From assembly GCF_045679555.1 (NCBI RefSeq), contig NC_092098.1:15886538-15950537 (forward strand): a stretch of DNA of 64,000 bases. The letters run 5' to 3'. A program made the translations under genes and the position numbers. Shown one piece after another: positions 47,140-60,740 of the stretch (position 1 is the first letter of the stretch; the number at the start of each line of letters is the position of its first letter). The notes beneath the pieces are model-generated. The model worked only from the letters and a program-made list of their open reading frames with translations. It was not told where the DNA came from and made no database searches. The DNA is from Salvelinus alpinus. Lineage: Eukaryota > Chordata > Actinopteri > Salmoniformes > Salmonidae.

Positions 47140-48253
47140 CAGTTTTTTGAACATGTTTTATTATACAGTGAATGGTCTTATATGCACTGTAGATCACATA
47201 AGCTTAGGTTTATCAGAACAATAAAATACATCATATGAGAGTTGATATTTCAAGAATATAGCAGCTGCTGGTGGCATATTTGACCATCAATGTTTAATCA
47301 TTGGGACTTTCATGACACAAAATAAAGCATTTTGCACAATGGTTGTTCAATTCAGTGATCTGCTTGAAGTCTTTCAACGTTAGACATCCTCATGAAAGAA
47401 AGTTCTACAATGTAACTCATTCGGTTAAAAAATGCTACTACATTTCTTGTAGTATGTTCAGCAATTGATGATACAAAGCACTTACAATATTGTGCTTTTA
47501 TCCTTATTTGGCAACTGTCTATTTGTGTTTTTACATTTCTTCAAAGTAAACACAATAATACAAACTAGCACAGTGAGGAACCACGACCATAATATAAATA
47601 GAATAAATACAAAAGTTTGGTTTGTTGCTTGAAAGATGTTCTCCATCTGAATCGAGAGGTTTCAAACAATGCTGATATTCAAACCCCTGAAGTACTGTAA
47701 ATATATACGTAAACAGTTGACTGTTCTATGTCCACCTCAAACCATTGTCCATCGATTTTTTTGAAGGTTGACTTCATCTTAAAATACAAGTTATTTTCTA
47801 TTAAATAAAGGGTTATACAACTTTTTTAAGTTTTCCTTTTGAAGGCAAACTGTCTAGGATTTGGCAAAACACAGAAATATACAGAGAAACAAAAAAATGT
47901 ATTGAGAAATAAGCACAATTACCAAAGCCATCATAAAAGCTTTTGGTCAAAAATAATTTTGATCTGATATGGAGACCCTATAAAAACAAAAGATCTGCTG
48001 AACGCTCGTACAGCAGTCACCATTATATGACTGCATTGGAGTCTAGACTGTTACTGTGTGTATCTTGAAATAAAACTGCAACATCAACACAGCAGTACAG
48101 GAACTTGGAGACAGGTAATAAATTAAATGCATATACATTTAACTAACGAATGAATGAATAAATAAATAATATAAATTAAACAAGGATACTTGCTCAGGAC
48201 TTAATTTGCCTCCTAAGTCAATAGTTAACCTTGGCTTCATAATGTCTTGTGGG
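47140..48253 (-). other. lhx1: lhx1 3' UTR with candidate polyadenylation signal
   Basis: About 1.1 kb of AT-rich, repeat-free sequence follows the lhx1 stop. On the minus strand AATAAA (complement 47157-47162) is a plausible cleavage signal, and another lies at the complement of 46752-46757. I assigned the end by signal and composition only. Confidence 0.5.
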
Positions 48254-51200
48254 CTACCAGACAGTGCCTTCGCTCATCTCTGAGGAGGGGTGTGACAGTT
48301 GGTTGCTGTAGCCGCTGCCATTGAGGGACAGTGATGTGAAGGGTGTGCTGGGGCCACACATCTCACTGGAGATGCTGTGCATTGACCCAGGTCCGTTGGG
48401 CTCTGGGCTAGGTGAGTCCGCTGGATGGTGAGATATGATGTCATTGAAGCACTGCACCTCACTGGATGGGTGATGCCCAGCTAGGTGATGGTCCATGCCC
48501 CCTAAAGGGGTGCCAGCGGGGCCAGAGGAGAAGCCTAGGTCCCCTGGGGTCTGGGCCTGTGACGATGGGGGGCCTTGGGTGTAGTACTCAAAATTTCCTC
48601 CAGGCCCATAGTATTCACTCTGATAATCTGCAAAAATATACACCCGAATATTTATGAGAAATGCTTGTGTGGTGAAAATAAAACTATAACAAAATGTATT
48701 ATACTGGTACAACGCCACGAGAATGTCATTTGAATTACAAGAAAAGTTTAACTAATACATTTGCTGTAGTATAGAGTTAATTTGACATAATAGTGACTTG
48801 CAGGATGACAGTATTATAAAAACTTAAAACAATGACAACTATTGCCTATAATCGAAAAAAACGTATCTTACTTTTAAATGTAGCCTAATTCAAACAGTAT
48901 GCCTAAACCTATTGCCAAAAAAATCGATATAAAATGCATTAAAACACCTCTGAATAATGAATCATATTAGGAATTAAAACAAAGTAAAGGATTAACATAC
49001 GTGAATGGCTCTCATAGTCAAAGTTATAATCTGATCATCTTTAAACACAAAGTTATTTGGGTGGACCATGGTCAATATTCAAGAACTTACCACCATAGTA
49101 TGAGAAATGACCGTTGGGGATCAGCTCCCCGGGTTCGAGTCGGTCGACCAGAGTTCTCATTCTCCTTGGACCGCGGAAAAACGCGTGCCTTCTTGCACCC
49201 AGCACGCTTAACTGCTTCATGCGCCGCTCTTTAGACCGCCGGTTTTGGAACCATACCTGCACACCACAAATAACATGAAAAGAGATGATTAAAATGAAGT
49301 TTATACGCCGGCCAAATATTTATTTTTTGCATCAAAAATGTATGCAGCTGGTCTGATGACATGTTGTGAGATGTCATTTTAATAATCATGACGTGATTAG
49401 CCTATATAGGCCTAGTATACCTATGTGGGTCCTTGGCTCACCTGTCACTGTTTAAGGATCTTTAACCCTCAGTTTATCTATCGTCTGTTTCGTGAATACC
49501 AGGGATTTAACAACTCAAATTACAGGATACAGGTGAATTGATAGGATAGACTTACCGATGTGTTGTCAACCAATGGCCTATAGGGTTTTCAGTCACAATT
49601 ACCACAACATATACTAGTCTAACAATTACAACATAATGATACCTAATGAATAGGCTAATTTCAAAATCAGAAAACAGAGTCATTTGCATTGATATGCATA
49701 TAGATAGATGTCATAAAGCATTAAGAACGTCAGGAGAATGTGTGCATCTGCAACACTTTCGTGGTAACCAGTTTGCATATCTTGCCTTCTGCCATTATTG
49801 ACGAAGGTGCCATTGTTAAAAATACTTTCTCACAGACGAATACGAATACTGAAAATAGACATCTATCTGATTTTACATGTGATATAAGCTAAAGGGAAAT
49901 AGACTCTTACCTGGATTACTCTCATGTTGAGCCCTGTCTCCTGCGCCAGCTGTTCTCGGATGTGTCGGGTGGGTTTTGGCGTGGCCGCGAAAGCAGCTTT
50001 GAGGACCTCCAGTTGCTTGGCTTTAATGGTGGTTCGCGGCCCACGTCGTTTCCCCCCTACGTTTTGCTCGTCGTTTTCATTGCTGCCCACCTCTTTATCG
50101 GATAAATGTCCGATTTCCGAATCTTTACTATCATCCTGTGGGTCTTGGGAATCTGGAGATAGACTTGGGTCACTGCAAGTCGTGACTGTGAGATGAAAGA
50201 AAGACGAAATGAAATGATTTGAAATGTATTCGTATGTCTTTATACTCTTTAACAAATAGACAAAAAATAAGCGTCAAGAATACAGTATCATTATTAGGAT
50301 ATTATTATTATTAATATTGTTATTGTTAGCATTAGGCAATAGGCATATTAGCCAACTACTTTTAGTCCTATTATTAATGGTGGTGATGATAACATTAATG
50401 AAGAAAACAATACATTATCATTCCTATAGGCCTAATAATATTTTAGCTTTAATATTTTTCATTGTCATCAACAACATTGTTTAGATTTGTACTGTTATTA
50501 GGCCTATCCGGATGCTGTTATCATAATTATTTTCGAACTACATTTTTTTTTATATAAATGGAATATAAAGCAATAGGAAAAATGAGAAAATAATGATTTA
50601 CAAGAGGCTTCAGAAATATATGGAAATATAAACACGGGTTTGCGGTTCCTAATTGTGATGTGGTTCAAGTCATGTTATGTTCCATACCTGAGAGGAGGGT
50701 TGTGTCCTTTCCGTTGCTGTTGCTTAGATAATCCTCTTTACAAACAAACTTAAATTCATCTAGAATGTACATTTCCTCTCCGGTGGATAGCTGTTTGTTA
50801 CACATCATACACGTGAAACAGTTCAGGTGAAACACTTTGCTCTTTGCCCTTCGAACCAAATCGTTGGGCGAGATCCCCTGGGCGCAACCTCCACACTTTG
50901 TGCCAAATCTCCTAAAAGAAAGAAAGCAAAAAATAAATACCATCAGCGACTTAACATTGCAGAGCAGACAGAGTAGCAGCAAAGAGCTACAGAAAAGATT
51001 CACATCAGATTACCAACTAAATGGCATCATTATTGGCTAAATTATAGATGTTTACACAAATGACATGCGTTTTTCATGACGCAAAATAACTGTATTTTCA
51101 GTATTTTTATGCTACAAATCTTCTTGATGAGATTCCAAGTGATTATAATGACATATCAATTTCTTATGCTTTATTTTAAACGTTGATCTGGAAATTACAG

Positions 51201-52314
51201 GCTACACTGATGTTGGGCCTGCCTGCGAGGTAACGAAAGCCAGCCATTATATTCATTGTACGTGGGCCTTTTTCACACAGATAACCAGTTACTCAACCAC
51301 CGTAAATATAAGATCCTAGTTTAGGTTTTTAGGCTAAATAAATTGTTATAAATAAATATATATATATATCTTATATTTAGACCTACGTGTTGTATAACTA
51401 TGATTACCTAAAACTATTATTCAAGAAAGTCCACACCGTTTATTATTAGGTTATTGAATGGAAATAATTCAAACATTCATTAAAAAAAACGTTCCATTAT
51501 TGAAATACATCCTATTTAATGCTTGAAAATAACAAAGCCACACTTAACTGTTCAATTTTGCAATGTGGCCTATTTATGTAAATATATGTGTATTCAAATA
51601 GTTAACAAACGCGTGTGGACTGGAGGTCTGTGATTGCAGTGTGGGTTTTTTCAAGCTGATTTATTATTCAAATCCACTTATCACATTTTCACTAGAGTCT
51701 CAACAAACAAACGGGTGTGCGCCGACTGATTGAACTGAGGCGGGATACACTTCCGTCAAGAATCCTGGCATAATTCTCATCCCCGCTTGTCTGGCAGCCT
51801 TTCCTTGTAAACAAAGGACGATTTCCTTGAATCTGTCACAGAACATGGTGATATATGCTTATAATGTATCAGCTTTTGGTGGATCACCACACATAATCTG
51901 GGCATCCTGTCTCTGGTTTGTTAAATTTATGTCGCTCATGAGGATAGATTAAACTATCTCTAAATTGACACTAAGCATGTAACCATGTAGCAAAAAACAT
52001 AATCTTGCAATAGAATTTAGTAATTATAAAACTTGTATTTTACATCATCTGTTGTTCATTTGCATAGTTCTGCTTAATTGGTACCCATTAGAAGCAAAAG
52101 CTCTTCCTCACAATATTGAAAGGCATGTGCCCAGGTGTGCTTACCTAAAAAAGTCGTTTTTGCAGTACAGTCTCCCTTCCCGTGAAAAACATTTTTCTGT
52201 CAAATTGCATTTACAGTCACAGCACTGTACGCACTTAATGTGCCATGGTCTGTCCAGAACATTGAGTAGAAACCTGTCCAGAATAGGTCTTTCGCAGCCG
52301 GCACAGTGAACCAT
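48254..52314 (-). CDS. lhx1: LIM/homeobox protein Lhx1, complete, 402 aa, 5 exons
   Basis: Lhx1 (Lim1) is a nuclear LIM-homeodomain transcription factor for gastrula organiser, kidney, retina and motor-neuron programs. It binds LDB through its LIM domains. Exons in transcript order: 52145-52314, 50688-50911, 49911-50185, 49091-49256, 48254-48627, totalling 1209 nt in one frame. LIM1 is about residues 4-54 ([13 protein letters not shown]...CVQCCDCKC). LIM2 is about 63-117 (CGGCAQGIS...[11 protein letters not shown]). A Ser/Asp-rich linker contains [11 protein letters not shown]. The homeodomain is about 178-237 ([15 protein letters not shown]...[12 protein letters not shown]), and the intron between residues 223 and 224 falls just before VWFQNRR, a LIM-homeodomain hallmark. 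A Ser/Pro-rich C terminus ends EMSEGTVW. Length is close to human LHX1 (406 aa). The locus suggests lhx1a of teleosts, but a or b cannot be decided here. Confidence 0.97.
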
Positions 52315-52894
52315 GTTTGGATAATTCCAGCTATTCCCAGGTTGAACGTCTTCCCTGTTTGTCCCAAATCAAAGCGATGTGTCTCCTTGGTTGCTTTGTT
52401 GATTTGGAGAATGACCTGCTCTAATCCACTCCTTCGACAATCCAGAGTATGCAGCTCATCCAGACGAATCTCTTAACAATGAGTTAGCATCATCATATCC
52501 TGTGAGCTCAAATATTATTGCATTCCTCTCGCATGCACAGGACAACCATAGGCTATACAAAATAGTATCAATAAAAACAAAAACGAACAAATAATTTAAC
52601 AAAGTGAATACATTTCACAAGCAAGAATGCAAACTTGAGAGCAGCAAGGCCTCCCCTTGTCCATCAAGATGAGCCGAGAGGAGCGATCGTAGGCTAATAT
52701 GATTCAGTGAATCTGAACAGGCATCATGCCACTACAATTACGCACGAATACATAACTGCCACACAGCCAATGATTACTGCCAAAGCAGAAAACTACAACA
52801 AATATGATAAAATCTGTTCAATTTCTTGTAAATTCTGTAATATTCCTTCGATTCTTCGAGTATAATGCACTCTTTAGTCCAAGCTTCAGTAATA

Positions 52895-52982
52895 TGCGTG
52901 CCTCTGAAAGCGCAAGAACTAGCCTTTATCCGAGCCTCCTGACGTCATGTTGAAACAACACCTATCAGCAGCTTGCTATTGG
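52895..52982 (-). promoter_or_regulatory. lhx1: lhx1 core promoter: CCAAT box, CRE, TATA-like
   Basis: Reading the minus strand toward the gene: CCAAT (complement 52978-52982), a perfect palindromic CRE TGACGTCA (52940-52947) and GATAAA (complement 52925-52930). The spacing would put the transcription start near 52,895-52,900, giving a 5' UTR of about 580 bp before the ATG at 52314. Motifs are seen directly. Promoter function and start site are inferred. Confidence 0.55.
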
Positions 52983-55900
52983 AGTGGCAATTACCGTGCC
53001 CTCTAAACTCTGCCGTACACTAATAGGGAACAGAGGACTATTGCCCCATATCTTTGAAACCGTCGTATTACGGTCGTATTATTTTAGAAAAGCAATTTTC
53101 CCTCGATAAAGCAAGCATATAGCCTATTCCAGGTCGAAGCGCAGCTAGGGTCTCCGGGTAGGATACATTTAATAAGGTACAGTAGTATTTCATGAAAACA
53201 ACCGCTTTTCTTGTAGCTTAAAGTCATTTTGGCAGAGGAAACGAAGTTCGTTTTCGCCTAACAGTATTTGTAAATATCACTTAGAAGTCTATCATTATGG
53301 ATTGGCTTATATAGTTTGTTTTCACGTCTTTAGAGAGGAGAGAAAGTGAATAACGCGGACGCACTAAAGTTCACAGATCGATTCATCAAACGGATATGTA
53401 TATCTGACACAGAGATATTTAGATTGTTCAATTAGAAACATACGAATAAACACCGGAAATATGTGACAGACTTCTCACTTGTCTTTGAAAGGAAGGAAAC
53501 CAACCCACCTCAAATGTGGCAAAAGGACAAGGCAAAACGACAGAGGTAGACTACTTTGTGTTGTCAGACTTGGATGATAATTACATTTTATCATTACTAA
53601 AGTGGGCTATTAAACCCCACATTAAGAATTAGTTTGTATGACACTAAAAACTGACAAAAAGTTTTTTTTAAATGAATTGTCTTCATTTATGTTTCATTAT
53701 ATGGCTCTTAAATTCAAACACTATCTGAATGTTTTTCACAGAATAAACCAATTTCAACCTCCAGAAATGTGCATGGTCGTTGATGACTGTATTTTGATGT
53801 CTTCAACATGTAGGGTAGCCTACATTTTGTCTAACTAGAGTTGAATAACATAATTGTTATAACCTTGCTATCGACTATAACACATTGTTAATTATTATAG
53901 TCAATTGGGGTTATTATTTATTCACTATTTAGGTCTACTCTGTATACATTTTATTAGCCTGCATTGTTTTCCAAAATGTCTCTTTATAATACTGCATTAA
54001 AGCAACATAGCGAAAGAGTAGCCTATAGGCCTGCCGCCTGAGAATAAAACTGTGGCGCCGTGACAGAAATGACAAATCATCATGACTTCATCCTCTGCAG
54101 ATGAGGGGAGGGAAGGGCTCTGGAAAGTCTGAACACGAGCTTTATAGATTAATGTTTCCCTGCGCTTATTCTACATTTCTGGTGAAAGAGAAGGATCAAT
54201 AATGATTATAATATAATGTCTAGCGATAGGCGCTCCCTGAAAGATATTATCGCGCAGTGGGCAATGCACTTGGGACAGTCTGCTGGGCTGGGAACCGGGA
54301 GATAGCGGATTTTCATGCCCAGACTCCCACCGGCCACAGCCCTGCGCGCTCCTGATATCTGTTGCCCAGGGAAATGTATAAACAATCAACCATGTGGACG
54401 ACTGAAATTGTTGTGATATCGTCCCATTCATACTGAAATATAAATCCAGGTCTATTCTTGTAGGCCTAGCTACTCATATTTTGTATTTATTTGTATAAGC
54501 TAGTGTACGTGAGCAGCCTTTATACCTTTGTAGGCTATGGTAGGCTATAATAATGAATTAACTGGATCAAATAGCCTACAACATTTAGTGTAGTCTGCGC
54601 TAAAAGGTACGCAGTTTATCATAAGATTGAAAATAATCAGGTATGAAAACAAGCTGTAAGTAATGATGAAAATATTAATTAAATCCGTGAGGAAAAATAT
54701 ATGTTTGTATTTGCATTGCAGCTACTGACTCTTCCGAACAAAAATATGTGGCACAAGAGAACTTGATTGAGTGGAGTAGATTATGGGGGGCTCGCGCATG
54801 AAAATCACCACCTATTCCATTCTCCTTCAGAGCCTTGTGTGTGTGAAAGTACAGACCTTGTCGAAGATAGAGCCACCACCGGTGGACGGGCTTAATGTTA
54901 TAGCCCATAGATCAGGAGAGAGGCGACGCTTTATTTTCGCCAGGAGAGAGATAGTTCACCACCGCCTTGCGGTTTTATGTTGGGGATATGTCAAGCAGAT
55001 GAAAAGAATGGCTAATGCATAAGCAAAACTCGGTGGTCCCTGCACTGCGCGCATTGAGATAGGGTCTGGTGAGGATTTAGGGTCGGTTCGAGGCCCATGC
55101 ATTTTGAACTCAAGGATATAAATTGATAGTGTAATTCACACATACGCATGCACGCGCGCGCGCGCACACACACACCATAAGTTAAAAAATAAAAAATAAA
55201 AACTCAGACATAAATAGAATAGGCCTAATTCTGTTCACACATTCAGCAGTCAATATTCAATAGTCTTAAATTGTAAATATTGTTTTTCACACTGAAATTA
55301 TTTATGGCACTCTGGAAAACTATTATTCTTGCTGTCTCAGGTTAACTCAGCACTAATAATAAAATATATTTTTTCTTATTTTTGGACCAATCAATTGCAC
55401 ACGCACAGGGTCTATTCAAATGGCTGTGGCTGTAGCTGATGGATGGCTGAGTGCTGAAGTCTACCTTCTGTATCCTATACCCAGAGGCTGTGAGAACCTG
55501 TAAATCACCCAAACCACGGTACACTGGGGCCCCATCATTTCAAACACATTGCTGTTCCCCTGGTTACGATATATTTGAATAGATGCATGTGAGATGCAAG
55601 CAGAGAATAGGCCTGTGCACTTGAGAGAAATGAGCGGCGGCTGATGGGAAAGACCTGGCTGTCACACCTGCTTCAAGTACCAAAACACAATATGCAATGC
55701 ATGCAGTTCTTATATCAAATGTGATATTATTCATAAACATATGAAGATCTTATTCCCAGAAAGGATCTGTTGATGAACACCTACTGTCAAAAATAACAGG
55801 CTGAATTTTAACTTTATACTAAGATTTACATTTAGGCTACCAAGATGTTCAATTCCAGAATTCACCCCTCTCCACCGAACTGAAAGACACCCAATAATCC

Positions 55901-56780
55901 TACACAACCCCCACTCCCTCTCTTACAACACCCTCTTCATCCCCCCTAGAATCCTAATGTTACCCTCCCTTGACCCTGTAGAATCTCTCTGCATCACAGT
56001 GGGTTACTGTTACTAGTAATACTCAGACTCTTCCCCACACTGAGCGAAGCCTTCTATCCTGACTTATACCACTCTGATCATTCTATTTCACTAGGGGATT
56101 TCTCTACTATATCCAGCAGAGTTACTGAGAATTCCTCCTCACCTCTGTTCTCACCTTTCACCTCTGTTCTCTGTCACACTACTGTCTCTCCCTGAGAATG
56201 TTACTGTAATGACCAATGCTGGTGGGAGGGAGTGTTTGATACAGTGTGATCTGGTCTTGTAAAGGACGTATTTGCTAGCCACAATGTGGTTCTGTGTACT
56301 TAAATATTTTCAATACTACCTACCTAATTACAATAAATATGCAATTTTCAAATGGCCTTTCAATGAATAATCCAATATTCCATTATCCATTCTGCTGAGG
56401 TTGCTGTAGTGTTGTCTAACTCCATACAAAGAATCCACAAGGCAGGATACACTGTGTGAACCTATCAGCAATCCTGATTGACTCTCAAACATTTCAAATG
56501 CAACATGCACCAATATGAGAGACCTCTCGATGACAGAAATCTGTTGCAACAAGTCAATGGAAAGTTTACGGATTGAAAATGATTTGCTTGGTGGTATTGG
56601 GTGCTGTGGGGCTGGGAGTCTCCAGCTGGGTTTGTGTTTGTCCCTCTGTGGGAGAGAGCGGGGTGTTGATTGGGAGCCTGGCCCAGTATACTGGCCCCCA
56701 GCACCACTCCAACACACAAGAGGTCTGAACAGCTCTGGAATCAGGCAGGGTGCACGTTGTTTGTTTTGGACTCAGAAAGC
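52983..56780. other. lhx1 upstream region, no gene seen
   Basis: No ORF with recognisable homology. Segments at 54,100-54,420 (CGAGCTTTATAGATTAATGT, ATAAACAATCAACC) and 54,780-55,080 have non-repetitive, moderately GC composition with transcription-factor-like motifs and could be enhancers. A short GC/CA dinucleotide run is at 55,150-55,175. Confidence 0.4.
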
Positions 56781-56789
56781 ATCTCATTA

Positions 56790-56925
56790 GTGCGTGTTAA
56801 TTGCAGCTAATTGGCTCTAACGAGATGAACAGACAACCCGGTGGGATCATTCATACAAATAATTTGTAGAAAACAAAATTAATTACTAGATGCTAATTAA
56901 AGCCAATTAACACTGATTAAGCAAT
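56790..56925. promoter_or_regulatory. homeodomain-site cluster, candidate enhancer
   Basis: Six TAAT/ATTA cores lie in about 125 bp: TTAATT (56797), CTAATTGG (56807), AATTAATT (56877), GCTAATTAAAG (56892), CCAATTAAC (56903) and TGATTAAG (56914). It lies about 3.9 kb upstream of the inferred lhx1 start and is not part of a recognised repeat. Function is inferred from motif density. Confidence 0.4.
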
Positions 56926-57619
56926 GCTGGTTATGATATGGGGAAGTGATAGATAAAAACAGTAAATACAAAAAAGCATAAAATAACAGCAACATATTAA
57001 CACGTCTAGGGCTCACGAACCCTCTGAAGTAAGTTGATCTTCACCTGCATGTACAGCACTTTACCAGCTGTTGTTGATCTAACAAACAATGTAATAACTC
57101 ATGTTGCTCTCTCTCAGCTGATTAATCAGAGACTCTCCTATATTGTCAATCACACTTCACCAGAGCTGGATCCACTAATCAACCACCACTCTGTTCTGAA
57201 ATTCATAATGGCTTCACTGTAACACTGCAATATTAAGGGCCTCACCTCAAACGATGGAGAGTGATGTGGAGAGAGAGAGTGAGATTGTATGTTCACACTT
57301 GTTGCAGAAACAGGGCTGGGTGAAAGAGCAGATGGTTTGGTCTTTGTTGTGGCCCTTTGTTAATGGTGATTGTCGTGGTAGCAGGAATCCCATGGCAACT
57401 GGCTCTCAGATATGGGCTTGTGGCTCAGCTGCCCTGCTAGTCCCAAAGAGGTGACAAATAAAGGTTTGGAACACTTAATAAAACCAAGACAAGCCAATCG
57501 TATTGCATGTATAACGTGTATTCATAGAGGTAGTTAGTTCTATGAACATGAGATAGCTGTCAGGCTCTACTGAGACAGGATTTGAAATCCGCATCAACCC
57601 TCTTTCTGGACAGCTCATT

Positions 57620-58056
57620 AGTGTATCCTACACTATATATACAGTACATACAGTACATACACTATATATACAGTACATACAGTATCCTACACTGTATATA
57701 CAGTACATACAGTACATACACTATATATACAGTACATACAGTATCCTACACTGTATATACAGTACATACAGTACATACACTATATATACAGTACATACAG
57801 TATCCTACACTATATATACAGTACATACAGTACATACACTATATATACAGTACATACAGTATCCTACACTGTATATACAGTACATACAGTACATACACTA
57901 TATATACAGTACATACAGTATCCTACACTGTATATACAGTACATACAGTATCCTACACTGTATATACAGTACATACAGTTTCCTACACTATATATACAGT
58001 CCATACATAACATACACTATATATACAGTACATACACTATATATACAGTACATACA

Positions 58057-58132
<76 letters not shown>

Positions 58133-58256
58133 TACATACAGTACATACACTATATATACAGTACATACAGTATATATATATACAGTACATACACTATATA
58201 TATATATATACAGTACATACAGTACATATACTATATATACAGTACATACAGTATCC
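57620..58256. repeat. AT-rich minisatellite, 59-bp unit with roughly 30-bp subunits
   Basis: TATCCTACACTGTATATACA followed by GTACATACAGTACATACAC and TATATATACAGTACATACAG recurs with starts at about 57,623, 57,683, 57,742, 57,801, 57,860, 57,919 and 57,949. A pure (AT)n run of about 70 bp (58,058-58,128) interrupts the distal part. The array ends exactly at the left end of a Tc1 element. Confidence 0.93.
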
Positions 58257-59438
58257 TACACTATATACAAAGTATGTGGAAAGCCCTTCAAATTAGTGTA
58301 TTCGGCTATTTCAGCCACACCCGTTGCTTACTGGTGTTTAAAATTGAGCACGCAGCCATGCAATCTCCATAGACAAACATTGGTAGTATTGGTAGTAGAA
58401 TGTACTTACTGAAGAGCTCAGTGACTTTCAACGTGGCACCATCATTGGATGCCACCTTTCCAACAAGTCAGTTCGTCAAATTTCTGCCCTGCTAGGGCTG
58501 CCCCTGTCAACTGTTACTGATGTTATTCTGAAGTGGAAACATCTAGGAGAAACAACAGCTCAGCTGCGAAGTGGGAGGCCACACAAGCTCACAGAGCGGG
58601 ACAGCTGAGTGCTGAAGTGCGTAACGGGTAAAAAATCACTACCAAGTTCTAAACTGCCTCTGGAAGCAACGTCAGAACAAGAACTGTTTGTCGGGAGCTT
58701 CATGAAATGGGTTTCCATTGTCAAGCAGCCATACACAAGCCTAAGATCACCATGCGCAATGCCAAGCGTCGGCTGGAGTGGTGTAAAGCTCGCCGACATT
58801 GGATTCTGGAGCAGTGGAAATGCGTTCCCTGGCAGTCCGACGGACAAATCTGGGTTTGGCGGATGCCAGGAGCACACTACCTGCCCGAAAGCATAGTGCC
58901 AACTGTAAAGTTTGGTGGAGGAGGAATAATGGTCTGGGGCTATTTTTCATGGTTCGGGCTAGGCCTCTTTGTTCCTGTAAAGGGAAATCTTAACGCTACA
59001 GCATACAATGACATTCTAGACCATTCTGTGCTTCCAACTTTGTGGCAACAGTTTGGTGAAGGCCCATTCCTGTTTCAGCATGACAATGCCCCCGTGAACA
59101 AAGCGAGGTCCACACAGAAATGGTTTGTCGAGATCGGTGTGGAAGAACTTTACTGGCCTGCACAGAGCCCTGACCTCAACCCAATCGAACACCTTTGGGA
59201 TGAATTGGAACCCGACTGCGAATCAGGCCTAATCGCCCAACATCAGTGCCCGACCCCACAAATGCTACTGTGGCTGAATGTTCCAACATCTAGTAGAAAG
59301 CCTTCCCAGAAGAGTGGAGGCTGTTATAGCAGCAAAGGGGGGAGGGGGGGGGGGAGACCAACTCCATATTAATGCCAATGATTTTGGAATGAGATGTTCG
59401 ACAAGCAGGTGTCCACATACTTTTGGTCATGTAGTGTA
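58257..59438 (+). mobile_element. Tc1-like element, near full length (family of 11,121-11,836)
   Basis: The left end TACACTATATACAAAGTATG and the right end CATACTTTTGGTCATGTAGT are inverted repeats. Length is about 1.18 kb. A G-run (59,338-59,352) lies near the 3' end. The left repeat merges into the minisatellite, so the exact left base is uncertain. Confidence 0.88.
58404..59372 (+). pseudogene. Tc1-like transposase pseudogene with intact catalytic block
   Basis: The N-terminal helix-turn-helix reads LTEELSDFQRGTIIGCHLSN from 58,404 and stops at about 58,609. After a frame change the frame 58707-59372 is open and contains [10 protein letters not shown] (first Asp), [10 protein letters not shown] (second Asp) and [15 protein letters not shown] (Glu), so all three catalytic residues are in one frame. 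The frame break between the DNA-binding and catalytic halves, plus a corrupted C terminus, makes it a pseudogene. Confidence 0.85.
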
Positions 59439-60740
59439 CGTTGTGAGAGGGCTCGGTTCTGACTAATTTAGACTCAAAGTGGTTCAAAATACAAAAAGTA
59501 CGAATACTATTAATGAAATCATTGAAATCATTGAACCGCATAAAAGTAAGATTAACTGATATTTTTTTCATTGAATTATCTCAACATTCTTGGTACTGTA
59601 ATGTATATTTTGCAGTGATAGTTTCACCTTTTCACACCTTTGCGTGATGTTTAGTTGGAGAGGAAGCAGGGTAAATAACACAAGAGGCACCAGAAGGCTA
59701 CCTTGAGAGTGTTAAGCAAGGTTTAAGCATCCTGACACACACAACACCTGCACCTCCTGTCCTCTCAGCAAGCAGCCCCGAAGGCCATTGAGAAATGACA
59801 CACTTCAGCAATTTTTCAGGGCAGCAAGAAGTGGGGCAGCACTAGCCCCCTCAGTGCAGCACACAGCACATAGAGTGCTCAGAAAAAGCAAAGCACACCA
59901 GAACAGTCCTTGAACACTCCAATATACTGTATATGCACAACACCTACAATACCAGTCAAAAGTTTGGACACACCTACTCATTCAAGGGTTTTTCTTATTT
60001 TTACTATTTTCTACATTATACGATTATAGTGAAGACATCAAAACTATGAAATAACAAATATGGAATCATGTGGTAACCAAAAAAGTGTTTAACAAATCAA
60101 AATAAATTTTACATTTGAGATTCTTCAAAGTGGCCACCCTTTGCCTTGATGACAGCTTTGCACACGCTTGGCATTCTCTCAACCAGCTTCACCTGGAATG
60201 CTTTTACAACAGTCTTGAAGGAGTTCCCACATATGCTGAGCACTTGTTGGCTGCTTTTCCTTCACTCTGTGGTCCAACTTATCCCAAACAATCTCAATTG
60301 TGTTGAAGTCGGGTGATTGTGGAGGCCAGGTCATCTGATGCAGCACTCCATCACTCTCCTTATTGGTCAAATAGCCCTTCCACAGCCTGGAGGTGTGTTC
60401 GGTCATTGTCCTGTTGAATGACAAATCATAGTCCCACTAAGCGCAAACCAGATGGGATGGCGTATCACTGCAGAATGCTATGGTAGCTATGCTGGTTAAG
60501 TGTGCCTTGAATTCTAAATAAATTACAGACAGTGTCACCAGCAAAGCAGCCCCACACCATCACACCTCCTCCTACATGCTTCACGGTAGGAACGAAACAT
60601 GCGGAAATCATCCGTTCACCTACTCTGCGTCTCACAAAGACACGGCGGTAGGAACCAAAAATCTAAAGTCATCAGACAGATTTCCACCTGTCTAATGTCT
60701 ATTGCTCGTGTTTCTTGGCCCAAGCAAGTCTCTTCTTCTT

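Noticed and set aside
57582-58010. 142-codon frame rich in Tyr/Thr/Val
   Set aside because: Translation of the 59-bp minisatellite.
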